The position numbers were made by a program, and so were the translations under genes. From an uncultured Cellvibrio sp. (GTDB taxonomy: Bacteria; Pseudomonadota; Gammaproteobacteria; Pseudomonadales; Cellvibrionaceae), in assembly GCA_946482345.1 (NCBI GenBank), contig CAMLRJ010000034.1:1-13927 (forward strand): a stretch of DNA of 13,927 bases. Direction: 5' to 3'. Positions 1 through 8,396 of the stretch are shown here, piece after piece (positions within the stretch are counted from its first letter, which is position 1; the number at the start of each line of letters is the position of its first letter). The notes beneath the pieces were generated by a model. That model was not told the origin of the DNA, did not search any database, and saw only the letters and a program-made list of their open reading frames with translations.

Positions 1-3000
1 GTTCTTGTTACGAGCATGTTCACGACGATCTTCTCCGGTAATGTTGATACCTTCAAGAGATACATCCAAATTATCTGTTAAATGGTAAGTCACATTCATG
101 TCAATTTGTTCGTGTTCTTCAATATAACCTGGGTTACCTGACCCCCAGCCCGTTCTATTCAAGAACTCATCACGCCAGTTGTAAGCAAGTCGAGCTTCCA
201 CGCCATAGTTATCGTACATCAGTACAAAGTTGGCGGTGTCGCTTAAACCCAGCAATGCGAATTGATTAGCATCAGGATTCAGGTTATTGAACTTCACATC
301 ACCTCTCACTACTGTGTAGTTGGCCATAATGCCAAACCCGGTTTCACCGAAGAAATGTTGGCCAGCAAACTCGGCACCATAAATTTTTGCTTCGCGGTTG
401 TTTACAGGACTATCTACGGTAAACATCATTAACGGGTCATCCGAATTGGGAACAAAATCGCAGCCAGCTTGCGTACAATCTTCACCCAATAAATCTTGTT
501 GTGCCAAAGTGTCATCGAAGTCAGCGGCACCGTTCGGGAATTGAACCGGATCACGAAGAATCGCCATCATGGTATAGAGTCTTCCCACATCCACTTCATA
601 ACCCAGATCCACCAGTGCGTTGTAAGCTGCTTGTGCCCTGGGGCCAGCTGTTTGGTCACGAATATCGCCAATGGTTCGTTCGATCTCTTCAGTACCGGTA
701 AAATTGACCACTCGTTTTTCGAATATGCCCGCCGAAACATAACTTGCTTCATCGAAATACCATTCGATTGACATATCAAAGTTTGTCGATTCCAAAGGTT
801 TAAGATTTGGGTTATTTATGTTTGCCCCTGGCTTGGCTGAAAGCAGGGTTGAGCTATCGATACTGTATCCACTTACACTGGCGCTCAGGAGTCCCAGCGC
901 GGGTCTGGCAAGTGTTTTGCTGAAGGAAAATCGGCTCACAATATCGTCAGTCAACTTCACTGAAACATCCAGACTTGGAAGCAATGCGTCATAACTATTC
1001 TTAAATACTGCTTTTTCATCGCCACTTGGAAGGACCTGGAAAAAGTCGTTGTCTGATGACCAAATAAAATAGGAGAGTAAAGGCGTATCTGATGAAGATG
1101 TTTGATCGGTAGTTTCGTAGCGAACACCTGTTAACACATCAACATCGAATCCACCCAGTTGTCCGGTTGTCGATAACTGGAAATAAATAGCATCAGTATC
1201 TTCCTCTATGGTGTCACTGCTTTTGCTGTTGCGAACCTCTGCAGCTTCTGTATTTTCTACACCAATATAAGCATTTTGGGCGCTGTATTCATTCACAAGA
1301 AATCTGGCTAATTCGCGTGCGTCACCACGGAATCCGATAGCAGGTGAGTTTCCTGTGTTGTAATCCTCAAACTCTCCGGGCAAGTTAAAAGGTTTAAACG
1401 ACCCAGCCGGGAATTCACCCGGTGCAGAAGCGCCCCAACCACCTAATACTTGAGCATTGTTTCCGTTGTAATTGATAGTATTGGCAGACATCTCACGACG
1501 CTCAATACCAAAATCAAAACGACCTTCATCGAATTTCCATTGAGCATCTACTTTGGCTTGAGTGACATCAGATGTTTGTTCTGCTGACCACACGCGCATT
1601 ACTGATGAACTCAGATCACCTTCATCTAACACACCGTTGCCGTTACTCGTTATGCTGTCATCTATGCTATTGGTCCAGTTGGGTATAGTTGCACCGCTAA
1701 ACTCCCAGGTCGCACCTGTTTTTATGGGGGCGCCAATACCCACATCCAATTCACCGGAGTGCCCCGGCCCTTTAGGTAAACTCTCTAAAGTTGAATCATG
1801 TAAATCGACCAACAAGGTCAACTCATCGTTAACAGCCCAGTCAACATTTAAACCAATGGAGTCCAAGGTGTCTTCCTGTGCACGATATTGTTGTGAAAAA
1901 CCAATATCTTTTACGCCCGGTGAATAGCTCTCGACAATAGTCTTTGGGGTCGCAATAGCAGAATCGTCAAAGATAACGGATGTTAAGTTTTGACCGTTTT
2001 GCACCCAGGTAGTCACTTCGCCACGGTGTTCGGTTTGATTTTTTTGAGCCAGTGTATAGTCCAAAGTAGTGGTTAGATTATCAATAGGTCTGAATTGGAA
2101 AGTCAGTTGTGCATTTGTGCGATCACGTTCTTGATCTGAAAATGCATAGCGAACGTCTTTTGGGCGAGAGTAAAGTTGACCTGCTTCCGGGTCGTTTTGA
2201 ATGATAGGGTCTGATGCAGATCGCTCGTACAACTCATCGACTCCCCATTTGCCAATCACCCAATCGTTAACTGTGGCACCTGTGTACCCTGAATCACGCT
2301 CTTGATAACTGGCACTTAATGAGACACCAAACATTTCTGAGTCATCAGACCAGCTAACCAAACCGGAAAGCTCCGGAGTTAGATCGTCACCGGTACGGTT
2401 GGTGGTATCCATTACTGCTTTGCCACCAACAGTTGCTCTAAAACCTGCGTTGTCCAGGGGGCGTGAAGTCTTGATATTGACAGATGCACCAATCCCACCT
2501 GTAGTGATGTTTGCCTTTCCTGTTTTGTAAACTTCCACTGCAGAAACTGATTCAGATGCAAGATTCGCGAAATCAAAGGCTCTGGAATTGCCACCGCGTG
2601 TTGAGGCGTCAGCACCTGAGTTACCACCATAGGCGCCACCCGTTGGAAGTGTTCTTCCGTTCAGTGTCACCATGTTGTAATCAGGGCCAAATCCTCGAAC
2701 GGTAATACGAGCACCTTCACCATTGGTGCGATCAATCGATACGCCCGTAATACGTTGTAATGATTCGGCGAGGTTGGTGTCGGGGAATTTACCCATGTCT
2801 TCTGCGCTGATTGCATCGACTACACCAGCAGACTCGCGTTTTATATCCATCGCACGTTCCATAGACGCGCGAATCCCTGTCACCATTACTTCTTCAACGG
2901 TTTCATCTTGTGCGAAGGCAAAACCGCTCATGCCGGTAAGGGCAGAAGAGGCTATAACAGTGGCCAGGATTTTTTTATTGAAACGGACTTTTCTACTCAT
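1..3000 (-). CDS. TonB-dependent receptor, Xanthomonas/Caulobacter type (3' end beyond window)
   Basis: The minus strand is open for exactly 1000 codons from an ATG at 3000 to the left edge, so the C-terminus is off-window. AAGGTGAG just upstream is a good ribosome binding site. Residues 1-30 form a signal peptide (basic start, hydrophobic core, AFA before QD). EEVMVTG (36-42) fits a TonB box. The plug (about 45-180) has the family-typical stretches GKFPDTNLAESLQRITGVSI (70-89), ITVRGFGPDYNMVTLNGR (99-116) and NIKTSRPLD. The rest is repetitive amphipathic beta-barrel sequence, including NPNLKPLEST near residue 730, a motif common in these barrels. By family it is an outer-membrane, TonB/ExbBD-powered importer; in cellulolytic gammaproteobacteria such proteins often take up oligosaccharides, but the substrate cannot be read here. 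Probably only a few dozen residues are missing. Receptor identity is firm; substrate is unknown. Confidence 0.95.
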   Translation of the reverse strand, partial: MSRKVRFNKKILATVIASSALTGMSGFAFAQDETVEEVMVTGIRASMERAMDIKRESAGVVDAISAEDMGKFPDTNLAESLQRITGVSIDRTNGEGARITVRGFGPDYNMVTLNGRTLPTGGAYGGNSGADASTRGGNSRAFDFANLASESVSAVEVYKTGKANITTGGIGASVNIKTSRPLDNAGFRATVGGKAVMDTTNRTGDDLTPELSGLVSWSDDSEMFGVSLSASYQERDSGYTGATVNDWVIGKWGVDELYERSASDPIIQNDPEAGQLYSRPKDVRYAFSDQERDRTNAQLTFQFRPIDNLTTTLDYTLAQKNQTEHRGEVTTWVQNGQNLTSVIFDDSAIATPKTIVESYSPGVKDIGFSQQYRAQEDTLDSIGLNVDWAVNDELTLLVDLHDSTLESLPKGPGHSGELDVGIGAPIKTGATWEFSGATIPNWTNSIDDSITSNGNGVLDEGDLSSSVMRVWSAEQTSDVTQAKVDAQWKFDEGRFDFGIERREMSANTINYNGNNAQVLGGWGASAPGEFPAGSFKPFNLPGEFEDYNTGNSPAIGFRGDARELARFLVNEYSAQNAYIGVENTEAAEVRNSKSSDTIEEDTDAIYFQLSTTGQLGGFDVDVLTGVRYETTDQTSSSDTPLLSYFIWSSDNDFFQVLPSGDEKAVFKNSYDALLPSLDVSVKLTDDIVSRFSFSKTLARPALGLLSASVSGYSIDSSTLLSAKPGANINNPNLKPLESTNFDMSIEWYFDEASYVSAGIFEKRVVNFTGTEEIERTIGDIRDQTAGPRAQAAYNALVDLGYEVDVGRLYTMMAILRDPVQFPNGAADFDDTLAQQDLLGEDCTQAGCDFVPNSDDPLMMFTVDSPVNNREAKIYGAEFAGQHFFGETGFGIMANYTVVRGDVKFNNLNPDANQFALLGLSDTANFVLMYDNYGVEARLAYNWRDEFLNRTGWGSGNPGYIEEHEQIDMNVTYHLTDNLDVSLEGINITGEDRREHARNKN

Positions 3001-3529
3001 GGAGCTCACCTTAGTTGTATTAATTGTGCTCAGGATTTTTATGGGTAACGCTTGACGAAAACACTGCCCCCTGAGCTATGGCTGTGCATGCGGAATCACC
3101 TTGCTGGCAAGATGAAAGGTCGTTGTGTTGTGAGTTGTTGTTAAGCCAATCGTTATTATGAAATGGGGGTTACAATTGGTCTTATTGAACATAAGTACCA
3201 TATGTTTATTTTGACTACAACAGTTGTTGCAAGCGAGTTTGTAAAAACTTTACGACCTGTTACCGAATGCAACAAGTTGGCGCAAAAAACATGCAGTTGG
3301 GATTTTTTAATTAGCGAAATGAGAGTGAATAAAAAATGTCTTGTATAACAATAAGATAGCTGTAATAAATTTTATTTGTAATTTTATTTTTATTAATAAA
3401 ATTATTTGTTGGTAATGTAAGAGGGATTGCTGCATCACATCCATGTGATTATTCGCAGACATGCACATGTGAAATTAAACCAAAATGAATTCTGTAATGG
3501 TTTCAATAAACTTTTATCGAGCCAATCTT
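3001..3529. other. Non-coding region between receptor gene and papain-like gene
   Basis: No convincing gene is seen here. It should contain the receptor promoter, reading leftward: in minus-strand sense TTGTAG followed about 17 bases later by TACTTA (around 3192-3220) is a weak sigma-70-like candidate. Short symmetric elements are scattered through it: CTTGC-TG-GCAAG at 3100-3111, CTTAT-TGAAC-ATAAG at 3181-3195, and TTGTTGCA (3224-3231) facing TGCAACAA (3268-3275). Stretch 3350-3420 is very AT-rich. I see no GC-rich terminator after the papain-like gene, which ends at 3530. Confidence 0.5.
3435..3471. promoter_or_regulatory. Paired palindromes built on CACAT/ATGTG
   Basis: TCACAT-CC-ATGTGA (3435-3448) is a perfect 6-bp inverted repeat. 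CACATGTG (3464-3471) follows about 20 bases later. The two together look like operator half-sites for a dimeric regulator, but no regulator can be named. The half-site order is opposite to the CRP consensus. The same CACATGTG octamer recurs at 4996-5003. Confidence 0.25.
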
Positions 3530-4219
3530 TTATTTTATTTTTATCAATAATGCTCTGCCATCTTTTGCGTCGTATTCCTGGCCAAGAGGGGCAATAATGT
3601 GATCGGATTGATTGGTGTCATCGAAGCCAATAGTGGCTCTTCTTCCTGCCCGCCTTTTAATTGATGTGCGTACATTTTTATCCAGAATTTTTGTTTGATA
3701 ATCATAGTAAACACCTTTACCACCCTGAACTTGTCCCGCAGTCCAATGAACCAGGCTGGTTAATCCTTGGCCTTTAACATCTTCATCTCCTGACAGCACT
3801 AAAAAAATAGTGCCTTCCATCGATTGATTAACATAAGTTTCAGCTTCTGGAATTGTCATTAGTTTGTCAGGTGCGCCAATTTTTGTAGTGTGGTAACCCC
3901 TATGTAATAGAAAAAGACGAATGCCTTCAATTTGGTATTTGAGTATTTTTTTATTGGGTATTTTTTCTTTTTGTTGGGGATGAAAGTAATTGTAGTATTC
4001 GGCAAAGCCGGTTGAGCTGTCATCAGATTCACCATTTGGAAGTGGTTTACCCATTTGCCTGTATACCATTCCCATTACTTCATTAGCGGATTTCCCAGCT
4101 ATTCCAGCAACTGCACAGAAAGAACAATTGGATGTTGCGACAGTTATTGTTGATGCATCATTTCCTGTTGGCATAATAATATTTCTATGATTGTGAGTTT
4201 CGCGTTTTATAACACTCAC
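3530..4219 (-). CDS. Papain-fold toxin/deamidase-like protein, stand-alone
   Basis: This is a 229-residue protein from a GTG at 4219, or 214 residues from an ATG at 4174; neither start has a strong Shine-Dalgarno. I do not recognise a named family with certainty. The layout resembles papain-fold toxin and Gln-deamidase domains: NCSFCAVAG with Cys32 and Cys35 early in the chain, a helix after it, then VHW with His158, and GKGVYYDYQ with Asp173 and Gln175. A Cys-His-Asp triad with a neighbouring Gln is typical of that fold. There is no signal peptide, membrane segment or toxin-delivery domain, and the tail after residue 180 is basic (IKRRAGRR). The adjacent genes, a receptor on one side and a PilZ protein on the other, do not look like an immunity gene. 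The coding sequence is more AT-rich than lolCDE. It could instead be a house-keeping cysteine peptidase or a relic of a larger toxin. Confidence 0.5.
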   Translation of the reverse strand: MSVIKRETHNHRNIIMPTGNDASTITVATSNCSFCAVAGIAGKSANEVMGMVYRQMGKPLPNGESDDSSTGFAEYYNYFHPQQKEKIPNKKILKYQIEGIRLFLLHRGYHTTKIGAPDKLMTIPEAETYVNQSMEGTIFLVLSGDEDVKGQGLTSLVHWTAGQVQGGKGVYYDYQTKILDKNVRTSIKRRAGRRATIGFDDTNQSDHIIAPLGQEYDAKDGRALLIKIK

Positions 4220-4220
4220 T

Positions 4221-4261
4221 GATATTGATGTAAATATTGATACCGATATGACGCCGATATA
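4221..4261. repeat. Phased GATAT direct repeats upstream of the papain-like gene
   Basis: GATATTGA at 4221, AATATTGA at 4233, GATATGA at 4245 and GATATA at 4256 repeat with a period of 12, 12 and 11 bases, close to one helical turn. The array sits directly before the GTG start of the minus-strand papain-like gene, so it lies in its promoter or leader. Multiple regulator sites on one face of the helix are a possible meaning; no regulator can be named. Confidence 0.4.
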
Positions 4262-4265
4262 TAGT

Positions 4266-4298
4266 CACATGAATCATTGATAGAAGATAATTCATGTG
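4266..4298. promoter_or_regulatory. Perfect 9-bp inverted repeat, 15-base spacer
   Basis: CACATGAAT (4266-4274) is repeated in inverted form as ATTCATGTG (4290-4298). It lies between the PilZ gene end and the papain-like gene start, both on the minus strand. No T-run follows the stem in the sense of the PilZ transcript, so it is not a standard terminator. An operator for the papain-like gene is the simpler reading. A direct repeat GCGATTT (4298-4304 and 4310-4316, also period 12) abuts it. Confidence 0.35.
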
Positions 4299-4384
4299 CG
4301 ATTTAATACGCGATTTTTGAAATAAAAAAAGATATTTTAATTTTTAATTGCGAAAGGCATAGGTCAATTTTTTTGAAGTAAAGG

Positions 4385-4957
4385 CTAAATCAACTGTTCT
4401 TTTTTCTTTCTTTTTTCCGCCATTTGCGTGCGCATTATGTGTTGGCCGATGAGTTGTTGTTGGGCGTCATTAATGCGATGAAATTTGGCTGCGAGTTGAT
4501 ATTCGCCTTTAGGTGTTTGTTCGGCACGGATAATTTTTGCAAAAATCACCAGGCCTGCATTGCTGGGTAAAAATACCATGCGAATCACAATATAATCGTC
4601 ATTGGCTACAGCATCGGATGAGCCAAAAGCAATTCCACCTTCACTCAGGTTAACTTGTTTAATCGTTTTGGATGGGGGCAGCGGTTTGAAATCAGCCATT
4701 AGCTGTTGGCTGATCATATCGATTTTGCGATTCAGATTGTGCAAGTATTCGCCCAATGCGCGATTGCCATCTTTAATTTGGTGAAATAAATGGGAATTGT
4801 CCTGATCAATTTTGCGTAATTCATTAAAAAGCTGCAGTGATGCTGTTTTGGGAAACTGCAATTCGGGGACGGCAGTATTGGCGGTAACCTCATCCACTTT
4901 TTTGAATTCAATTGCAATGGTTTCATCAATTCGAAAGTAACTGCGGCGCTCACTCAT
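4385..4957 (-). CDS. PilZ-domain protein with helical insertion
   Basis: This 190-residue protein starts best at the ATG at 4957, which has TTTGGAA nine bases upstream; a TTG at 4972 would add five residues. The N-terminus carries RRSYFR (4-9), the RxxxR c-di-GMP arm, and NLSEGG (103-108), the matching D/NxSxxG motif of PilZ beta-barrels. Between them lies a stretch far longer than in a minimal PilZ domain. Residues about 41-87 there have regularly spaced Leu/Ile (LFNELRKI, LFHQIK, LGEYLHNLNRKIDMI) and look helical and coiled-coil forming, as in tetrameric PilZ proteins of xanthomonads. The C-terminus is basic (EKRKKK). A cytoplasmic c-di-GMP receptor is likely, since both ligand motifs are intact. 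The gene diverges from lolCDE; from memory Pseudomonas also keeps a PilZ gene beside lolCDE. Downstream target is unknown. Confidence 0.85.
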   Translation of the reverse strand: MSERRSYFRIDETIAIEFKKVDEVTANTAVPELQFPKTASLQLFNELRKIDQDNSHLFHQIKDGNRALGEYLHNLNRKIDMISQQLMADFKPLPPSKTIKQVNLSEGGIAFGSSDAVANDDYIVIRMVFLPSNAGLVIFAKIIRAEQTPKGEYQLAAKFHRINDAQQQLIGQHIMRTQMAEKRKKKEQLI

Positions 4958-5041
4958 AGGTTGAATTTCCAAAGGCAGGGCTGCCTTAACTCTAGCACAT
5001 GTGTGCCGAACTGCTTGTTCCTGATCGATTAAACGGGTTTA
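4958..5041. promoter_or_regulatory. Divergent promoter region, PilZ gene and lolC
   Basis: These 84 bases must hold, or lie close to, the start sites of both the leftward PilZ gene and the rightward lolCDE operon. The palindrome CACATGTG lies at 4996-5003, midway. No clear sigma-70 pair stands out on either strand, so the assignment rests on gene arrangement only. Confidence 0.4.
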
Positions 5042-6289
5042 ATGCGCGTCATGCCAAGAATTGTCCCTTTATTTATCGGCTTGCGTTACACGAGAGCCAA
5101 ACGTCGCAATCAATTTATCTCCTTTATCAGTGCCTTTTCGCTGCTGGGTATGACGCTGGGCGTTATGGCGTTGATCATCGTTTTGTCGGTGATGAACGGT
5201 CTGGAAAGGGAAATGAAAAATCGGATTCTCAGTGTGATCCCTCACGGTTTTATCGAACAGCAGGGGGGTGTTGAAAATTGGCGATCCCTTGCGGCTGAAG
5301 TCAGCCAGCAAAAAGATGTGTTGGGGGTGACGCCTTACATTCAATCCCAGGTGATGGTGAGTTTTGATGGTGCTATGGACGGTGTTGAGTTACAGGGAAT
5401 ATTGCCTTCCGAAGAATCCGGTGTGTCGATTATTCAGGACAGAATGATCACCGGCAGCCTGGATCATTTACAGCCCGGTGAATACGGCATAGTGCTCGGC
5501 AAAATTCTGGCGAGTCGATTGATGCTCACCACAGGCGATAAAGTGGTGTTGACCTCTTCTGATATTAATATCACCCCGCTGGGAATATTCACACGTTCAC
5601 GCGCTTTTACTCTGGTGGGTATTTTTGAAGCAGGCGCACAAATAGATGCCAATCTTGCATTGATTCATATTGATGATGCACAAAAATTTTTACGTAAAAC
5701 CCGCCCGCAAGGTTTAAAAATAAAAACAGAAGATATGTTTTCGTCCGCGCAAACTTTGACGAGGATTCAGAAGCATCTCGGTGGTGAATACCAAATTAAA
5801 GATTGGAGCCAAACCCAGGGCAGTTTATTCAGTGCAGTGAAAATGGAAAAAATTGTAGTCACTGCCTTGTTGATGATTATTGTCGCGGTGGCTGCATTTA
5901 ATATTGTATCCAGTTTGGTACTCATGGTTGCGGATAAACGTTCTGATATAGCAGTTCTACGAACTCTGGGAATGTCTGCGCGACAAGTCATGATGATTTT
6001 TATTGTGCAGGGCACGGCCGTCGGGTTTTCAGGCATTGTTCTGGGAGCAGGGTTGGGCAGTTTAATTGCATTTGGTTTGAGCGACATCATGTCATTTATT
6101 GAAAATATGTTGGGTTGGCAATTTTTTGATCCGGATATTTTTTATATTGCACAGTTACCTTCTGTATTGCTCTGGCAGGATCTTGCACTGGTGTGTTCAG
6201 TTGCATTTGTATTGAGTTTTTTGGCAACACTGTATCCGGCTTACAGTGCTGCGCAAATCCAACCCGCTGAAGCTTTGCGTTATGAATAG
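5042..6289 (+). CDS. lolC: Lipoprotein-releasing ABC transporter permease LolC
   Basis: This 415-residue protein has the usual length and layout of LolC. The amphipathic entry LFIGLRYTRAKRRNQFISFIS (10-30) leads into TM1 (about 31-52) and VMNGLEREMKN. A large periplasmic domain (about 60-265) follows, then TM2 (about 270-297), TM3 (about 316-347) and TM4 (about 377-402), ending in IQPAEALRYE. The segment NITPLGIFTRSRAFTLVGIF (176-195) matches the place of the LolC hook that binds LolA. With LolE and two LolD it forms the inner-membrane machine that lifts mature outer-membrane lipoproteins onto LolA. It is first in the lolCDE operon. The ATG at 5051 is an alternative start; neither has a clear ribosome binding site. 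No key region appears missing. Confidence 0.95.
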   Translation: MRVMPRIVPLFIGLRYTRAKRRNQFISFISAFSLLGMTLGVMALIIVLSVMNGLEREMKNRILSVIPHGFIEQQGGVENWRSLAAEVSQQKDVLGVTPYIQSQVMVSFDGAMDGVELQGILPSEESGVSIIQDRMITGSLDHLQPGEYGIVLGKILASRLMLTTGDKVVLTSSDINITPLGIFTRSRAFTLVGIFEAGAQIDANLALIHIDDAQKFLRKTRPQGLKIKTEDMFSSAQTLTRIQKHLGGEYQIKDWSQTQGSLFSAVKMEKIVVTALLMIIVAVAAFNIVSSLVLMVADKRSDIAVLRTLGMSARQVMMIFIVQGTAVGFSGIVLGAGLGSLIAFGLSDIMSFIENMLGWQFFDPDIFYIAQLPSVLLWQDLALVCSVAFVLSFLATLYPAYSAAQIQPAEALRYE

Positions 6290-6298
6290 GAAATTTTT

Positions 6299-7015
6299 AT
6301 GAATCAATCTTCAGTGCTGGAATGTCGTCATGTTAAAAAATCCTATCGCCAGGGTGAATTAGCTGTAGAAGTCTTGCGTGAAATTAATTTATCCATTGCG
6401 GCGGGTGAACGTGTTGCGATTGTGGGTGCATCGGGTTCCGGAAAATCAACGCTATTAAATATTTTGGGTGGTCTGGATATACCAGATTCCGGTGAAGTGA
6501 TTGTCGCAGGAAAAAATCTTGCGCAATTAAGCCCTGATCAGCGCGGTTTGCTACGTAATCAACATTTGGGATTTGTTTATCAATTTCATCATTTGCTACC
6601 TGAATTTACGGCCTTGGAAAATGTGGCCATGCCTTTGTTGATTGGTAAAAAACCGGTTGCAGAAGCTAAAAAAATCGCAAAAGATTTACTGGAAAAAGTA
6701 GGTTTGGCTGCAAGAATAGAACACAAGCCTTCGGAATTATCGGGCGGTGAGCGTCAGCGTGTGGCTATTGCGCGAGCATTGGCTACCAATCCTTTATGTG
6801 TGTTGATGGACGAACCAACAGGCAATTTGGATATTGAATCCGCTGAATCCATTCATGCATTAATGCTGGAATTAAATCGCAATATAGGTACCAGTTTTGT
6901 AGTGGTCACCCACGATCCGCGTTTGGCTGCACGTATGGATCGAATCCTGCGTTTATCAAAAGGTCAAATTCAAACGGATTTAACGCTTAACACTGAAGCA
7001 GAAGGAATTCATTAA
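6299..7015 (+). CDS. lolD: Lipoprotein-releasing ABC transporter ATPase LolD
   Basis: This 238-residue ABC ATPase has all expected motifs in order: Walker [10 protein letters not shown] (43-51), Q-loop Gln95 in [20 protein letters not shown], signature [15 protein letters not shown] (147-161), Walker [13 protein letters not shown] (167-178) and switch His205 in VVTHD. The FHHLLPEF stretch after the Q-loop is typical of LolD and its MacB-like relatives. It binds the cytoplasmic faces of LolC and LolE and powers lipoprotein transfer to LolA. AGGAAA at 6288-6293 overlaps the lolC stop and is spaced five bases from the ATG, so translation is probably coupled. The gap to lolC is 9 bases and to lolE 1 base. 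Confidence 0.96.
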   Translation: MNQSSVLECRHVKKSYRQGELAVEVLREINLSIAAGERVAIVGASGSGKSTLLNILGGLDIPDSGEVIVAGKNLAQLSPDQRGLLRNQHLGFVYQFHHLLPEFTALENVAMPLLIGKKPVAEAKKIAKDLLEKVGLAARIEHKPSELSGGERQRVAIARALATNPLCVLMDEPTGNLDIESAESIHALMLELNRNIGTSFVVVTHDPRLAARMDRILRLSKGQIQTDLTLNTEAEGIH

Positions 7016-7016
7016 G

Positions 7017-8267
7017 ATGAAGATTTTTTCATCTTATGTATGGTTGTTAGGTGTTCGTTATGGTTTGTCACGCAAACACAGCCGTCTGGTTTCTTTTATT
7101 TCGCGATTATCCATCATAGGTTTGGTGGTGAGTGTTGCGCTATTAATTCTGGTGATGTCAATCATGAATGGATTTGACAGGGAATTGCGCAATAACATTT
7201 TGTCGATAATGCCGCATGCCAGTATTTACCATCAAGGCGGCATAGAAAATCCGCGCGATATCAGTGACAAAATTGAATCCAATTCGCATGTGTTGGCTAC
7301 TTCTCCCTTTGTGCAACTGGAAGGCTTGGTCAGTCGAAAAAAATCAGTAGCGCCGGTCTTATTATTTGGTATCGATCCAAAACTGGAAAGTCGCACCTCG
7401 AGTTTGCCTGATAAAATTTCCAAAGAAGCCATGGAGAAATTAGCCAATCAGGAGAATCAGATTATTTTGGGGCAGGGCATAGCTAATAAATTAAATTTAC
7501 AGGTAAATGACAAAGTTACCCTTATTATTCCTGCGACTAATAATTTGCAAGGCGATGAGTTTTCACCGCGCGTTAAAATTATGACGGTGTGTGCAATTTT
7601 AAATAGTCAAAGTGAACTGGATAATAATCTGGCACTAATGGAAATCAATCAGGCATCGGCAATTTCTTTGCATCCAGGCAATATCACAGGTATTCGCTTA
7701 AAACTTGACGATTTATTTCAAGCGCAAGCCATTCTTCATCAAGTCGTGGATCAATTGCCAACGGGTTATTACGGTTTCAGTTGGATGAGAACGCATGGCG
7801 CATTGTATGAAGCAATTCAAATGTCCAAAAATATGATTGGCATCTTATTGTTTTTGATAATTGCCATCGCTGCATTTAATTTGGTATCCACCCTAATTAT
7901 GGTAGTGGTTGATAAACAGGGCGACATCGCAATTCTGCGCACCATGGGCGCCAGTACAAAAGAAATTATGTCGATATTTGTTTTGCATGGCGGCTTGATT
8001 GGTGTGGTCGGCACAACCTTGGGGTCAATTATTGGTGTTGGATTATCACTGGTGGTTACGCCATTGGTCGAATGGATTGAAAAATGTTTTGGTATCCAGT
8101 TTTTAAAATCCGATGTTTACCCCGTTTCCTATCTACCTTCCGACTTGCAATGGATGAACGTCATGCAAGTTGTTTTCACCGCACTCGCTATCAGTTTTGT
8201 CGTTGTTATTTATCCGGCATGGAGAGCAAGTCGAATTCAACCAGCTGATGCACTGCGTTATGAGTAA
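7017..8267 (+). CDS. lolE: Lipoprotein-releasing ABC transporter permease LolE
   Basis: This 416-residue paralogue of LolC has the same plan: an entry helix with LGVRYGLSRKHSRLVSFIS, TM1 (about 32-51), SIMNGFDRELRNN, a periplasmic domain, then three more TM helices, with the motif FNLVSTLIMVVVDKQGDIAILRTMGAS after TM2 and IQPADALRYE at the end. In place of the LolC hook it has FSPRVKIMTVCAIL, as expected for the LolE partner, which receives the lipoprotein. Two distinct permeases imply a heterodimeric LolCDE rather than the single-permease LolF type. The ATG lies one base after the lolD stop; AAGGA at 7002-7006, inside the lolD end, serves as its ribosome binding site. No clear terminator follows. 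Confidence 0.94.
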   Translation: MKIFSSYVWLLGVRYGLSRKHSRLVSFISRLSIIGLVVSVALLILVMSIMNGFDRELRNNILSIMPHASIYHQGGIENPRDISDKIESNSHVLATSPFVQLEGLVSRKKSVAPVLLFGIDPKLESRTSSLPDKISKEAMEKLANQENQIILGQGIANKLNLQVNDKVTLIIPATNNLQGDEFSPRVKIMTVCAILNSQSELDNNLALMEINQASAISLHPGNITGIRLKLDDLFQAQAILHQVVDQLPTGYYGFSWMRTHGALYEAIQMSKNMIGILLFLIIAIAAFNLVSTLIMVVVDKQGDIAILRTMGASTKEIMSIFVLHGGLIGVVGTTLGSIIGVGLSLVVTPLVEWIEKCFGIQFLKSDVYPVSYLPSDLQWMNVMQVVFTALAISFVVVIYPAWRASRIQPADALRYE

Positions 8268-8396
8268 ATATTGCTTTTGGCGATATTAATAATCCCGGCT
8301 ATTCCACTTATATTAGGGTTTCATAAATGACTGGCCAGGTTTCTGGCACAGGCTATGCTCTATGTATGGAAAGGTCTAAAAAGCGCAAAATTTGTC

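Noticed and set aside
1562..1927. 121-residue plus-strand open frame
   Set aside because: It lies opposite the continuous, well-recognised receptor frame and has no protein-like features.
3163..3348. 61-residue plus-strand open frame in the receptor upstream region
   Set aside because: No ribosome binding site, no domain-like pattern, and it covers short palindromes; treated as chance.
3435..3448. CRP/cAMP site at TCACATCCATGTGA
   Set aside because: The half-sites are in the reverse order of TGTGA-N6-TCACA, and the spacing is wrong.
5069..6090. Several minus-strand open frames inside lolC
   Set aside because: Shadows of the lolC frame, which is well supported by family motifs.
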